Assembly (NCBI RefSeq): GCF_001620365.2
Contig: NZ_LQMT02000013.1
Location: 99,917 to 163,916 of the forward strand
Direction: 5' to 3'
Origin: Amycolatopsis keratiniphila subsp. keratiniphila
GTDB taxonomy: Bacteria; Actinomycetota; Actinomycetes; Mycobacteriales; Pseudonocardiaceae
DNA: 64,000 nucleotides
A program made the translations under genes and the position numbers. Of the stretch, positions 17,361-24,965 are shown in pieces; positions within the stretch are counted from its first letter, which is position 1, and each line of letters opens with the position of its first letter. A model generated the notes under the pieces. The model was not told the DNA's origin. It saw nothing but the letters and a program-made list of their open reading frames with translations, and searched no databases.

Positions 17361-18164
17361 ATGTCCTCTCGCAAAGTGGGAACCCGGCGCGCCTTCGACG
17401 CGGCCGCCGCCGATTTCGCCGCGCTCGGGCGGTATCTGTGGGAGCCGATCGGTGCGGCCACGGTGGCGGCCGCCGGGCTCGCCGAGGGAGACCGTGTCCT
17501 CGACGCCTGCTGCGGCACCGGGGCTTCGGCGATTCCGGCGGCGCACGCGGTCGGCGCCGAGGGGGTGGTGGACGCCATCGACCTCTCCGGTCCGATGATC
17601 GGCGAGCTGCGCCGTCTTTCGGCCGGCTTGCCGCAGTTGCGCGCGCACGAAGCCGACGCGACGGCGTGGGACACCGGCGGCTACGACGTCGTGCAGTCCG
17701 CGCTCGGCATCTTCTTCTTCCCCGACATGACGGTCGGGACCGAACGGCTGATCGCCAGGACCCGGTCCGGCGGCCGGGCGGTGTTCACGATCTGGCGCGG
17801 CGGGTCCATGGTGGCCGCGGGCCGTCATCTCGGCCGCGCGGTCGCGGCGGTGACCGGGTCCGCGCCGCCGCCGGAGCGCGAACCGGGCCTGATCGATCGC
17901 ATAGACCAGGCCGGCTCTTATACCGAGTGGCTTTCCGGGCGGAATCTGTCCGATGTGGACGTCGTGGTCAACGAACTGCGGCTGACCATGACACCGGAGA
18001 TCGCCTGGCTGGTCGTCATCGGCTCCGGGTTCCGGGGACTGCTCGCCGATCTGGAGCCCGGCGTCGTCGAGCGGGTGCGCGAGCGCTATCTCGAGTCCCT
18101 GCGCGCCGAAGGGGTGACCGAACTCGACGCCACCACGCTGATCGGCTCCGGCACCGTTCGCTGA
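17361..18164 (+). CDS. SAM-dependent methyltransferase, UbiE/class I type
   Basis: A 267-residue methyltransferase. Motif I is RVLDACCGTGASAIPAA, the acidic motif II residue is in DAIDLSGPM and the motif IV region is YDVVQSALGIFFFP. The C-terminal half resembles ubiquinone/menaquinone-type methyltransferases, but no operon partner indicates the substrate. The ATG start is at 17361; upstream sequence in the same frame is antisense to the peroxiredoxin and was excluded. Confidence 0.83.
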   Translation: MSSRKVGTRRAFDAAAADFAALGRYLWEPIGAATVAAAGLAEGDRVLDACCGTGASAIPAAHAVGAEGVVDAIDLSGPMIGELRRLSAGLPQLRAHEADATAWDTGGYDVVQSALGIFFFPDMTVGTERLIARTRSGGRAVFTIWRGGSMVAAGRHLGRAVAAVTGSAPPPEREPGLIDRIDQAGSYTEWLSGRNLSDVDVVVNELRLTMTPEIAWLVVIGSGFRGLLADLEPGVVERVRERYLESLRAEGVTELDATTLIGSGTVR

Positions 18165-18206
18165 CGGCGACGGCCCTTCGGTGTACAGTCGTTCACTCAA
18201 ACCGGG

Positions 18207-19802
18207 GTGAACGGCGGGACACGGGTGCGATCAGACAACGACTCCTCTGTTCGGGGCCGCGGGCAAGGGCCGTTCGGCTCCTGGCTGCTCGGTCCGCTCG
18301 ACCAGGACCCGGCCGTGTTGCGCCGTCGCGTCCAGGGATTGCTCACCGGGACGCTGATCGCGACCAACGTCATCGGCGCGCTGGTCGTGGTCGGGCTGGC
18401 GGCGCTGCTCATGCCCGCTCCCGGGATGTCCGGTGACCTCATCCGGGTGACCGCGATCGCGGTACCGGTCTACGTGGTCTCCGCCGTGGTCGTGGGTGCG
18501 CTGTGGGGCACCCGCGGCGCGCTGCGGACGTTGCGGTGGGCGGCCGAGGGCCGGACGCCGACCGACGACGAACGCGTGTCGAGCCTTCGGGTTCCCTTGC
18601 GCCTGACGCTGGTCCAGGCGGTGTTGTGGGGAATCGCGACCGTGGTGTTCGGCGTGCTGGCCGCGCTGGTGCAGCCGAGGGTCGTGCTCACCGAACTGCT
18701 CGTCGTCGCGTTCGCGGGGGTGGTCGTCTGCGCGATCGCCTACCTGGCCGGGGAATTCATCCTGCGGCCGTACGCGGCGCTGGCGTTGTCCGGCACCTTG
18801 CCGTCGCGGCCGCTCAGCGGCGGCGTGAACCTGCGGATGCTGCTGTTCTGGTGCCTCGGCACCGGGGTGCCGGTGGCGGGGCTGGTGGTCACGGCGGTGC
18901 TGGCGTGGGCGCGCGGCGACGTGTCGACGACGAAGCTCGCCATCTCGGTGATCGCCCTCGGGCTGGTGGTGCTGGTCTTCGGGCTGCTGGTGACGGTGTT
19001 CACCGCGCGCGCCGTGGTGAACCCGATCCGGTCGGTGCAGCACGCGCTGGGCCGGGTCCGGGCCGGTGACTTCACCGTGGAGATCCCGGTCTACGACGGC
19101 ACCGAACTCGGTCTGCTGCAAGCGGGTTTCAACGGGATGGCCGTCGGCCTGGCCGAACGCGAACGTTTGCGGGACCTGTTCGGCAGGCATGTCGGCGAGG
19201 ACGTCGCGAGCGAGGCGATGCGCACGTCGGCCGAACTCGGTGGCACGGTGCGGACGGTGTCGGTGCTGTTCGTCGACCTGATCGGCTCGACCGCGCTGGC
19301 CGCGAGCCGCCCGCCCGAGGAGGTCGTCGGCCTGCTCAACCGGTTCTTCGCGGTGGTGGTCGACGAGATCGACCGCAACCACGGTCTGGTCAACAAGTTC
19401 GTCGGCGACGCCGCGCTCGCGATCTTCGGCGCGCCGGTGCGGCTGGAGGACCACGCGACCCTCGCGCTTTCCGCCGGACGGGCGATCGCGCGCAGGCTGG
19501 CCGAGGAGGTGCCGGAATGCCCGGCCGGGATCGGTGTGGCGACGGGTGAGGTGGTCGCCGGGAACGTCGGCGACCCGCGGCGGTTCGAGTACACGGTGAT
19601 CGGCGATCCGGTGAACGAAGCGGCCAGGCTCACCGAGCTGGCGAAGAACGTCGAGGCCCGGCTGCTCGCGTCGTGGACGGCGATCGAGTCGGCCGCCGAA
19701 GCCGAGGCCGCGCAGTGGAAGGCGACGGAGGACGTCACCTTGCGGGGCCGGTCCAGGCCCACCACGCTCGCGACACCCGTGGCGGATTCACGGCCTTTGT
19801 GA
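18207..19802 (+). CDS. Membrane adenylate cyclase with HAMP domain
   Basis: A 531-residue class III cyclase making cAMP. Six hydrophobic segments occupy residues 45-275, followed by a HAMP linker (ARAVVNPIRSVQHALGRVRAGDF) and the catalytic domain from about residue 345. Metal Asp residues are in LFVDLIGST and NKFVGDAALAIFG. The Lys of NKFVGD and the Asp of VIGDPVNEAARL are the ATP-selecting pair, and Asn/Arg of NEAAR the transition-state residues, so it looks fully active. The architecture matches the mycobacterial Rv1318c-Rv1320c/Rv3645 group. The GTG start at 18207 is chosen; GTG 18225 is possible. Confidence 0.9.
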   Translation: MNGGTRVRSDNDSSVRGRGQGPFGSWLLGPLDQDPAVLRRRVQGLLTGTLIATNVIGALVVVGLAALLMPAPGMSGDLIRVTAIAVPVYVVSAVVVGALWGTRGALRTLRWAAEGRTPTDDERVSSLRVPLRLTLVQAVLWGIATVVFGVLAALVQPRVVLTELLVVAFAGVVVCAIAYLAGEFILRPYAALALSGTLPSRPLSGGVNLRMLLFWCLGTGVPVAGLVVTAVLAWARGDVSTTKLAISVIALGLVVLVFGLLVTVFTARAVVNPIRSVQHALGRVRAGDFTVEIPVYDGTELGLLQAGFNGMAVGLAERERLRDLFGRHVGEDVASEAMRTSAELGGTVRTVSVLFVDLIGSTALAASRPPEEVVGLLNRFFAVVVDEIDRNHGLVNKFVGDAALAIFGAPVRLEDHATLALSAGRAIARRLAEEVPECPAGIGVATGEVVAGNVGDPRRFEYTVIGDPVNEAARLTELAKNVEARLLASWTAIESAAEAEAAQWKATEDVTLRGRSRPTTLATPVADSRPL

Positions 19803-19953
19803 AGGCGCCGTGAATCTTGCGCGGCGGCTCGTACTCCGCCGGTAGCGGGCCGTGAACGATCACAGGAGCTCCTTCGCGCCTGGTGAGGGCGTTGTTCCCG
19901 AAGCCGGGGCGGCGCACGGTGATCTCCCCATCCCCGTGTCGAAGGAGACATCT

Positions 19954-20622
19954 GTGAAGAGCCTTTCGAGGGCCGTGCTGGCGACCGGAGCCGCCGTCTT
20001 CGCGCTGAGCATGCTGCCCGCCACCGCGTTGGCGCAGTCCGGAGACGGGGACCGGCCCAGCGGCCTGATCAAGACCGAGACCCACACTCAGGTGCGGGAG
20101 ATCGCGCCGGTGGCCGGGAACGCGATGACGGTCGCCGCGACGGCCGCGTCCAAGCAGCTGAACTACACCCAGCAGGTGCAGCAGTACGACCAATGGTGCT
20201 GGGCCGCGGACGGTTCGAGTATCGAGCGGTCCATGGGCGGCACCGCCACCCAGGCCCAGTTCTGCGCCGCGGGCAAGGGAACCTCGGCCGGGTACTGCCC
20301 GAACCAGCCCGCCCAGATCTACGAGATCGTCCGCGGTTTCCGCGGCACCGGCTTCTCCGCGCAGGACGCGGGCGGCCCGATCGGCTTCAGCTCGGTCGTC
20401 GGCCAGATCGACGCCGGGATCCTGAACCTGACGGGTATCTACTGGACCTCCGGCGGCGGCCACGCCGAGGTGATCTACGGCTACGACTCGGCGAACCAGT
20501 CGATCATGGTCGGCGACCCGTGGCCCACCTACCAGCGCTACCAGACCTGGAACTACAACCAGTACCGCAGCAACGGCCAGTTCCGCTGGAACGACACCAT
20601 CGTCAACATCCGGAAGGGCTGA
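19954..20622 (+). CDS. Secreted papain-like cysteine protease (C70/AvrRpt2-like)
   Basis: A 222-residue exported protein. The GTG at 19954 follows an ideal GAAGGAG site. The signal peptide ends near ALA-QS (about residue 28). The catalytic Cys is in YDQWCWAADGSS, His in SGGGHAEVIYGYD and the third residue in VGDPWP, the pattern of AvrRpt2-like papain-fold proteases. It starts 151 bp after the adenylate cyclase. A membrane-anchored secreted protein follows after 9 bp and is likely co-transcribed. Confidence 0.85.
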   Translation: MKSLSRAVLATGAAVFALSMLPATALAQSGDGDRPSGLIKTETHTQVREIAPVAGNAMTVAATAASKQLNYTQQVQQYDQWCWAADGSSIERSMGGTATQAQFCAAGKGTSAGYCPNQPAQIYEIVRGFRGTGFSAQDAGGPIGFSSVVGQIDAGILNLTGIYWTSGGGHAEVIYGYDSANQSIMVGDPWPTYQRYQTWNYNQYRSNGQFRWNDTIVNIRKG

Positions 20623-20631
20623 GGCGCGGAC

Positions 20632-21396
20632 ATGACCACGATCTGCCGGAAGTTCGCCGGTTGTCTCGCGGTGGCCGTCGCGACGCTGCTGTCCGCCACG
20701 CCGCCCGCCTCGGCGAGCGAGAGCGTCGTCCCGCCCTCGGACGGCGACCTCGCGGCGGCCGTGCGTGTCGCCGGGCAGCCGGACGCGATCGGACTCGCGA
20801 GATCGAACTTCCGGCAGGTCGACCACATCGAACCGGAACGGATCACCATGGGGGAGAAGGGAATCCCGGTCTACACCCTCAATCCCGACTTCGTCCGGGG
20901 TGTCGAGGGGGCACCGGCGGGCGTGCTCAGATCCGTCGCCGTGACGGCCACCGCGGATTCCGGGCAGACGGCCACGGTGCAGGCGATGCCGGAGGGACCG
21001 GGGAAGTGGGTGGCGGCGAGCGTGTTCTCCGGGAACGACGAAGAGGCCCTGAGCGCGCGGCTGAAGCCCGGCGCGGTCCTGCTCAACGAGCCCCAGATCA
21101 ACGGCTGGTACGAATGGGGGCCCGATGGTGTGGTGCTGCTGCAGGCGAGCCTGCCTCAGTCACCGGTGGGGAAGTTCGTCCCGCTTTCCGAGTACCAAAG
21201 GGAAGTACATGGTCGTTATGCCGACAAGCTGCCAGGATCGGACTACCAGCGCGGCGGCGGGATCGGCTTCACGCAGCAGGCGCCCCCGCCTGCCGACACC
21301 GGGATCCCCGTCGCCATCGTGGCCGGTTTGATCACGGCAGGCGTGGGTGCCGTGCTGGTCGCGGTGTGGTGGCGGCGCCGTCTCACTCCCAGATGA
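20632..21396 (+). CDS. Secreted protein with C-terminal membrane anchor, unknown function
   Basis: A 254-residue protein with a signal peptide (AVAVATLLSATPPASA), an exported domain of about 190 residues with no recognised motif, a Pro-rich linker (QQAPPPADTG) and a final transmembrane helix (IPVAIVAGLITAGVGAVLVAVW) ending in basic RRRLTPR. It would sit on the cell surface. It starts 9 bp after the C70-like protease, so the pair may act together as protease and anchor, inhibitor or substrate (inference). Its last codons overlap the convergent gene. Confidence 0.72.
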   Translation: MTTICRKFAGCLAVAVATLLSATPPASASESVVPPSDGDLAAAVRVAGQPDAIGLARSNFRQVDHIEPERITMGEKGIPVYTLNPDFVRGVEGAPAGVLRSVAVTATADSGQTATVQAMPEGPGKWVAASVFSGNDEEALSARLKPGAVLLNEPQINGWYEWGPDGVVLLQASLPQSPVGKFVPLSEYQREVHGRYADKLPGSDYQRGGGIGFTQQAPPPADTGIPVAIVAGLITAGVGAVLVAVWWRRRLTPR

Positions 21397-22198
21397 GGTC
21401 GATCCCCGCGATGCCGACGTCGAGCTCCTCGAAGTAGGCGCTGACCGTCGCACCCGGACCGGGATGCAGCGGCTCGCTGACCACGGGGGCGAGTTCTTCG
21501 CGCTCCCGCACGGTTTTGACGCACCGCGCGGGGAGCGCGCCGCCGTCGAAACGCATGCGGAGCAGGTACGCCGACATGCGTGACCGCACCGTCCGATGGA
21601 AACAGGTCGAACGGACCGACGCGGCCAGCCGCAACGTGAACGCGAAGGTGTGCGTTTCCCCTTCGGCCAGGCCGCGATCGAAGAGGAGCTCGAACACCAT
21701 CCCCGGCGATGTGGCGCTTCGGCGCACTCTGCCTCTTCGGCAGCCGTCGGTGGCGAAGACCGTCGTGGCCTCCATATCGGTGCCGGGCTCGTCCTGGTGG
21801 GTCACCACGAAACCGTCCGCGCCGGACTCCCGCGCCCGTACCACCATGGTGGAGGTGATCTCCGAGATCCGTCCTTCGCCGGACATGGTGAGCACGTCGA
21901 CGACGGTCACGACGTCGAGCTTCGCGTTGCCTTCGGCGCCGGGCGACGCGCTCAGCTCGTCCAGCAATGAACAGGTCTCGGCCCAGCTCTGCCGCAGTTC
22001 GGCCACGGAGGGCCTGCGGTCGTCGCCGGGTGACCGCCGCTGCGGGCCGATCAGGACGACGAGGCTGTCCGGTGGCAGGCCCAGAACCGCTTCGAGCGCG
22101 CGGATGCGGGAAAGGGAAAGGCCGCGATGTTCCACCGCCTCGGAGAGCGCGCGATGGAATGGGCCGGATCTGACCTCGCGTTCCTGGTACATGGGCAC
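21383..22198 (-). CDS. Regulator-like protein with apparently shortened HTH
   Basis: A 271-residue protein. Its N-terminus (FHRALSEAVEHRGLSLSRI) begins like actinobacterial XRE-type proteins but passes directly to RALEAVLGLPPDSLV, which normally comes after the recognition helix. About 30 residues of the HTH seem to be missing. The remaining 200 residues are beta-rich, without known motifs. No frameshift is needed to read through. It overlaps the convergent anchored protein by 14 bp. Whether it still binds DNA is doubtful. Confidence 0.65.
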   Translation of the reverse strand: MPMYQEREVRSGPFHRALSEAVEHRGLSLSRIRALEAVLGLPPDSLVVLIGPQRRSPGDDRRPSVAELRQSWAETCSLLDELSASPGAEGNAKLDVVTVVDVLTMSGEGRISEITSTMVVRARESGADGFVVTHQDEPGTDMEATTVFATDGCRRGRVRRSATSPGMVFELLFDRGLAEGETHTFAFTLRLAASVRSTCFHRTVRSRMSAYLLRMRFDGGALPARCVKTVREREELAPVVSEPLHPGPGATVSAYFEELDVGIAGIDLIWE

Positions 22199-22278
22199 CC
22201 CCGCCGACGCCGGAATTGGCGCAAAGCATGCGCAGTCCGGCGCCGGTCGGCAACCGCCTAAGGTCGAAAACCGGACTT

Positions 22279-23466
22279 TCAGGCGAATTCGAGCCGCAGG
22301 CTTTCGAGGCCGCGCAGTGTCACCTGTTTCACCCAGACCGGATCGGCGGTCCGGTGGAAGGCGCGGCCGGCGCCGAGCAGCGCCTCGAACAGGGTCCGGC
22401 CCTCCATCCGCGCGAGCGGGGCGCCGAGACAGAAGTGGATGCCCTGTCCCAGCGCGAGATGCCTCGGCGAGGGGCGATCCACGTCGAAACGGTCCGGGTT
22501 CTCGTGCGTGCGCGGGTCGCGGTTGGCCGCTCCCAGCAGGACGACCGCCTGGGCGCCTTCGCCGACGGACTCGTCACCGATCGTCGTGTCCCGCAGGGCG
22601 AGCCGTGTCGTGAGCTGGACGGGGGAGTCGTACCGGAGCATCTCCTCGACCGCGTTCGGGATCTTCGAGCGGTCCTCGGTCAGTTTCCGGTGCTGCTCGG
22701 GATGGTTCAGCAGCGCGAGGATCCCGTTGCCGATCAGGTTGGTCGTCGTCTCGTGCCCGGCGACCAGCAGGAGCATCGCGGTGATCACCAGTTCGCCTTC
22801 GCTGAGCCGGTCGCCCTCGTCGGAGACCGACACCAGATCGGAGAACAGGTCGCCGGTCGGCCGCTTCCGTCGTTCCTTCGCCAGCTCACGGAAGTAGGCG
22901 ACGAACTCGCGCCGGGCCGCGACCGCCGCCGCGACGGTCTCTTTCGCGATCAGGAAGGACGGGTCGAGTGCGCGTCCCATGGCGTGCGACCACCCCTCGA
23001 AACGCTCGCGGTCGGCGAGGGGAACCCCGAGCATCTCGCTGATGACGACGACCGGCAGCGGCTTCGCGATCTCGGTCATCAGGTCGAATTCGCCCATTTC
23101 GAGCGCTTTCGCCACGAGTTCCTTCGCCAGCTCCTCGATCCTCGGGGCGAGCTGCTCGATCATTCTCGGCGTGAACGCCTTGGAGACCAGCCGCCGAAGC
23201 CGCGTGTGATCGGGCGGGTCGAGCGCGAGGAACGACCGGACCACCCGGCCCTGCTCGTCCACCGGCTCGTTCTCGTGCGGATCCGGCAGCACCTCCGGCT
23301 CCCCATGGCCGAACGCGGGATTCTTGAGCAGGGCGGACGCCTCTTCGAACCCGCTCACCACGAAGAACCCGTCGGCGGCCGCGAGAACCGGGCCGCGGTC
23401 GAAGACCTGACGGTAGAACGGGTACGGATCGGTCCTGGTCTCCGGCGTGAGCAGGTTCTCGAGCAT
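22279..23466 (-). CDS. Cytochrome P450
   Basis: A 395-residue soluble bacterial P450. The I-helix oxygen-activating motif is AGHETT, the K-helix ExxR is in VEEMLRYDSP, and the haem-ligand loop is LGQGIHFCLGAPLARMEGR. Length and motifs are complete. The substrate is unknown, and no ferredoxin or reductase gene lies beside it, so electrons must come from elsewhere in the genome. It is divergent from an M20 peptidase gene 49 bp away. Confidence 0.92.
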   Translation of the reverse strand: MLENLLTPETRTDPYPFYRQVFDRGPVLAAADGFFVVSGFEEASALLKNPAFGHGEPEVLPDPHENEPVDEQGRVVRSFLALDPPDHTRLRRLVSKAFTPRMIEQLAPRIEELAKELVAKALEMGEFDLMTEIAKPLPVVVISEMLGVPLADRERFEGWSHAMGRALDPSFLIAKETVAAAVAARREFVAYFRELAKERRKRPTGDLFSDLVSVSDEGDRLSEGELVITAMLLLVAGHETTTNLIGNGILALLNHPEQHRKLTEDRSKIPNAVEEMLRYDSPVQLTTRLALRDTTIGDESVGEGAQAVVLLGAANRDPRTHENPDRFDVDRPSPRHLALGQGIHFCLGAPLARMEGRTLFEALLGAGRAFHRTADPVWVKQVTLRGLESLRLEFA

Positions 23467-23515
23467 GACCCGATCCTAGGTGCGGCCGCGCCGGGGCATA
23501 GGCGAAAGTGTTCGC

Positions 23516-24592
23516 ATGACTGCCGACGCGATGATCGAAGACCTCCGGACCCTCGTCGAGATCGAGTCGCCTTCCGGGGACATCGAGGCCTTGACGGCGT
23601 CGGCCGAGGCGGTGGCCGCTCTCGTCGAGACCCGCCTCGGTGGGACGGCGACCCTGGTGGCGAGTGCCGCGGGACCGCACGTCCGCTGGTCCGGCGGCGG
23701 TGAACCCCGCGTGCTGATCCTGGGGCACCACGACACCGTGTTCCCGATCGGCACCCTGGCGCGCCGCCCGTTCGCCGTGACCGACGGCCGGGTGACCGGG
23801 CCGGGGGTGTTCGACATGCTCGGCGGACTGGTGCAGGCGATCCACGGCCTGGCCGCGCTCGACGATCTTTCCGGGGTCGAGATCCTCGTGACGTCCGACG
23901 AGGAAACGGGCTCTCACGCATCCCGGGCGCTCATCGAAGACCGCGCCCGCGCGTGCGGCGCGGTGCTCGTCTTCGAAGGCGCGGCCGACGGCGGCGGTCT
24001 CAAGATCGGCCGCAAGGGCTGCGGCACGTTCGAGGTCGTCATCACCGGCCGGGCGTCGCACGCCGGCCTCGAACCCGAGTCCGGCGTGAACGCGCTGACC
24101 GAAGCCGCGCATCAGGTGCTGGCGATCGCCGCGCTCGATCGGCCGGAGGTCGGCACCAGCGTCACCCCGACGGTCGCTTCGGCGGGAACGGCGAGCAACG
24201 TCGTGCCCGCGTCCGCGACCGTCGTGGTCGATGTCCGGGTCGAGTCCGCCGAGGAGAAGGCGCGGGTCGAAGCCGGATTCGCCGCGCTCACGCCGCGTCT
24301 CGATGGGGCGAAAGTCGAGGTGCGTGGCGGGATCCATCGGCCGCCGATGCCCGAGTCGGCCGCCGCCGGCCTCTTCGCCGTCGCGGAACGGCTCCTGCCC
24401 GGGGTCGCCGGGGTGGCCGTCGGCGGCGGGAGTGACGGCAACCTCACGGCCGCGATCGGCGTGCCGACCCTCGACGGGCTCGGTGCCGTCGGCGGCGGCG
24501 CCCACGCCGACCACGAGTACCTGCTGGTCGAGTCGATGGTGGAGCGAGCGGAACTGGTCACCGAGCTGGTGAAGGCGATCTGCGGCCAGTGA
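23516..24592 (+). CDS. M20-family metallopeptidase (glutamate carboxypeptidase-like)
   Basis: A 358-residue zinc hydrolase. Metal ligands are visible in GHHDTVFP (His, and Asp nearby), GVFDMLGG (bridging Asp), DEETGS (catalytic Glu and ligand), FEGAADG, and the final His in GGGAHADHEY. A dimerisation insert lies in the middle (GRASHAGLEPESGVNA). It probably cleaves a C-terminal amino acid or amide from small peptides or conjugates. The ATG at 23516 is used. A hairpin terminator begins 6 bp after the stop. Confidence 0.88.
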   Translation: MTADAMIEDLRTLVEIESPSGDIEALTASAEAVAALVETRLGGTATLVASAAGPHVRWSGGGEPRVLILGHHDTVFPIGTLARRPFAVTDGRVTGPGVFDMLGGLVQAIHGLAALDDLSGVEILVTSDEETGSHASRALIEDRARACGAVLVFEGAADGGGLKIGRKGCGTFEVVITGRASHAGLEPESGVNALTEAAHQVLAIAALDRPEVGTSVTPTVASAGTASNVVPASATVVVDVRVESAEEKARVEAGFAALTPRLDGAKVEVRGGIHRPPMPESAAAGLFAVAERLLPGVAGVAVGGGSDGNLTAAIGVPTLDGLGAVGGGAHADHEYLLVESMVERAELVTELVKAICGQ

Positions 24593-24597
24593 GTAAC

Positions 24598-24629
24598 CCA
24601 GTTCTTGCCCGATTTCGGGCAAGAACTGG
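24598..24629. terminator. Perfect 14-bp hairpin after the M20 peptidase gene
   Basis: CCAGTTCTTGCCCG (24598-24611), loop ATTT, and CGGGCAAGAACTGG (24616-24629). The stem is perfect and lies immediately after the stop codon, so it is a good terminator candidate. It may also belong to the family of intergenic palindromes seen elsewhere in this window. Confidence 0.75.
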
Positions 24630-24644
24630 CGTTTCGGAAGCCGG

Positions 24645-24923
24645 ATGTGCATGATGAGCTCCGTGGAGGACGCGGACATCGTCGAGCAGGTGGCCTTGTC
24701 GACAGGTTTGTCGACGGCCATCGCCGCCCGTGTCGTCGAAGACGTCCTGGCGTTCTACCGGCAGCCCGCCGAGCAGTACGTCCGGTCGCGGCATGCCCGG
24801 TTGCAGGCGGAGGGCCGGAAGAACCCCGAGATCTTCCCCCTGATCGCCGGCGAGCTGAGCCGCCGTCTCGTCGCGCCTCCCGACCTGTCCGAGCGGCAAC
24901 TGCGCCGCATCATCTACGGCTGA
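24645..24923 (+). CDS. Small helical protein of unknown function upstream of glmS
   Basis: A protein of up to 92 residues, mostly alpha-helical: EDADIVEQVALSTGLSTAIA, then a segment ending AEQYVRSRHARLQAEG and a C-terminal LSERQLRRIIYG. No known motif. Possible starts are ATG 24645, 24651 or 24654, and GTG 24663. Codon use resembles its neighbours. It ends 42 bp before glmS and is probably co-transcribed with it; a role linked to amino-sugar synthesis would be guesswork. Confidence 0.7.
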   Translation: MCMMSSVEDADIVEQVALSTGLSTAIAARVVEDVLAFYRQPAEQYVRSRHARLQAEGRKNPEIFPLIAGELSRRLVAPPDLSERQLRRIIYG

Positions 24924-24965
24924 CGGACCACGCCCGTCCGTTTTCTTTTGTGAGGTTGACTCGTC

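Noticed and set aside
16812-18200. Fusion of the peroxiredoxin to a long N-terminal segment
   Set aside because: The extra segment is antisense to the methyltransferase gene; PrxQ begins at the ATG at 17273.
22886-24721. Minus-strand frame covering the M20 peptidase and part of the P450
   Set aside because: It is out of frame with the P450 and antisense to the peptidase; no domain signal.
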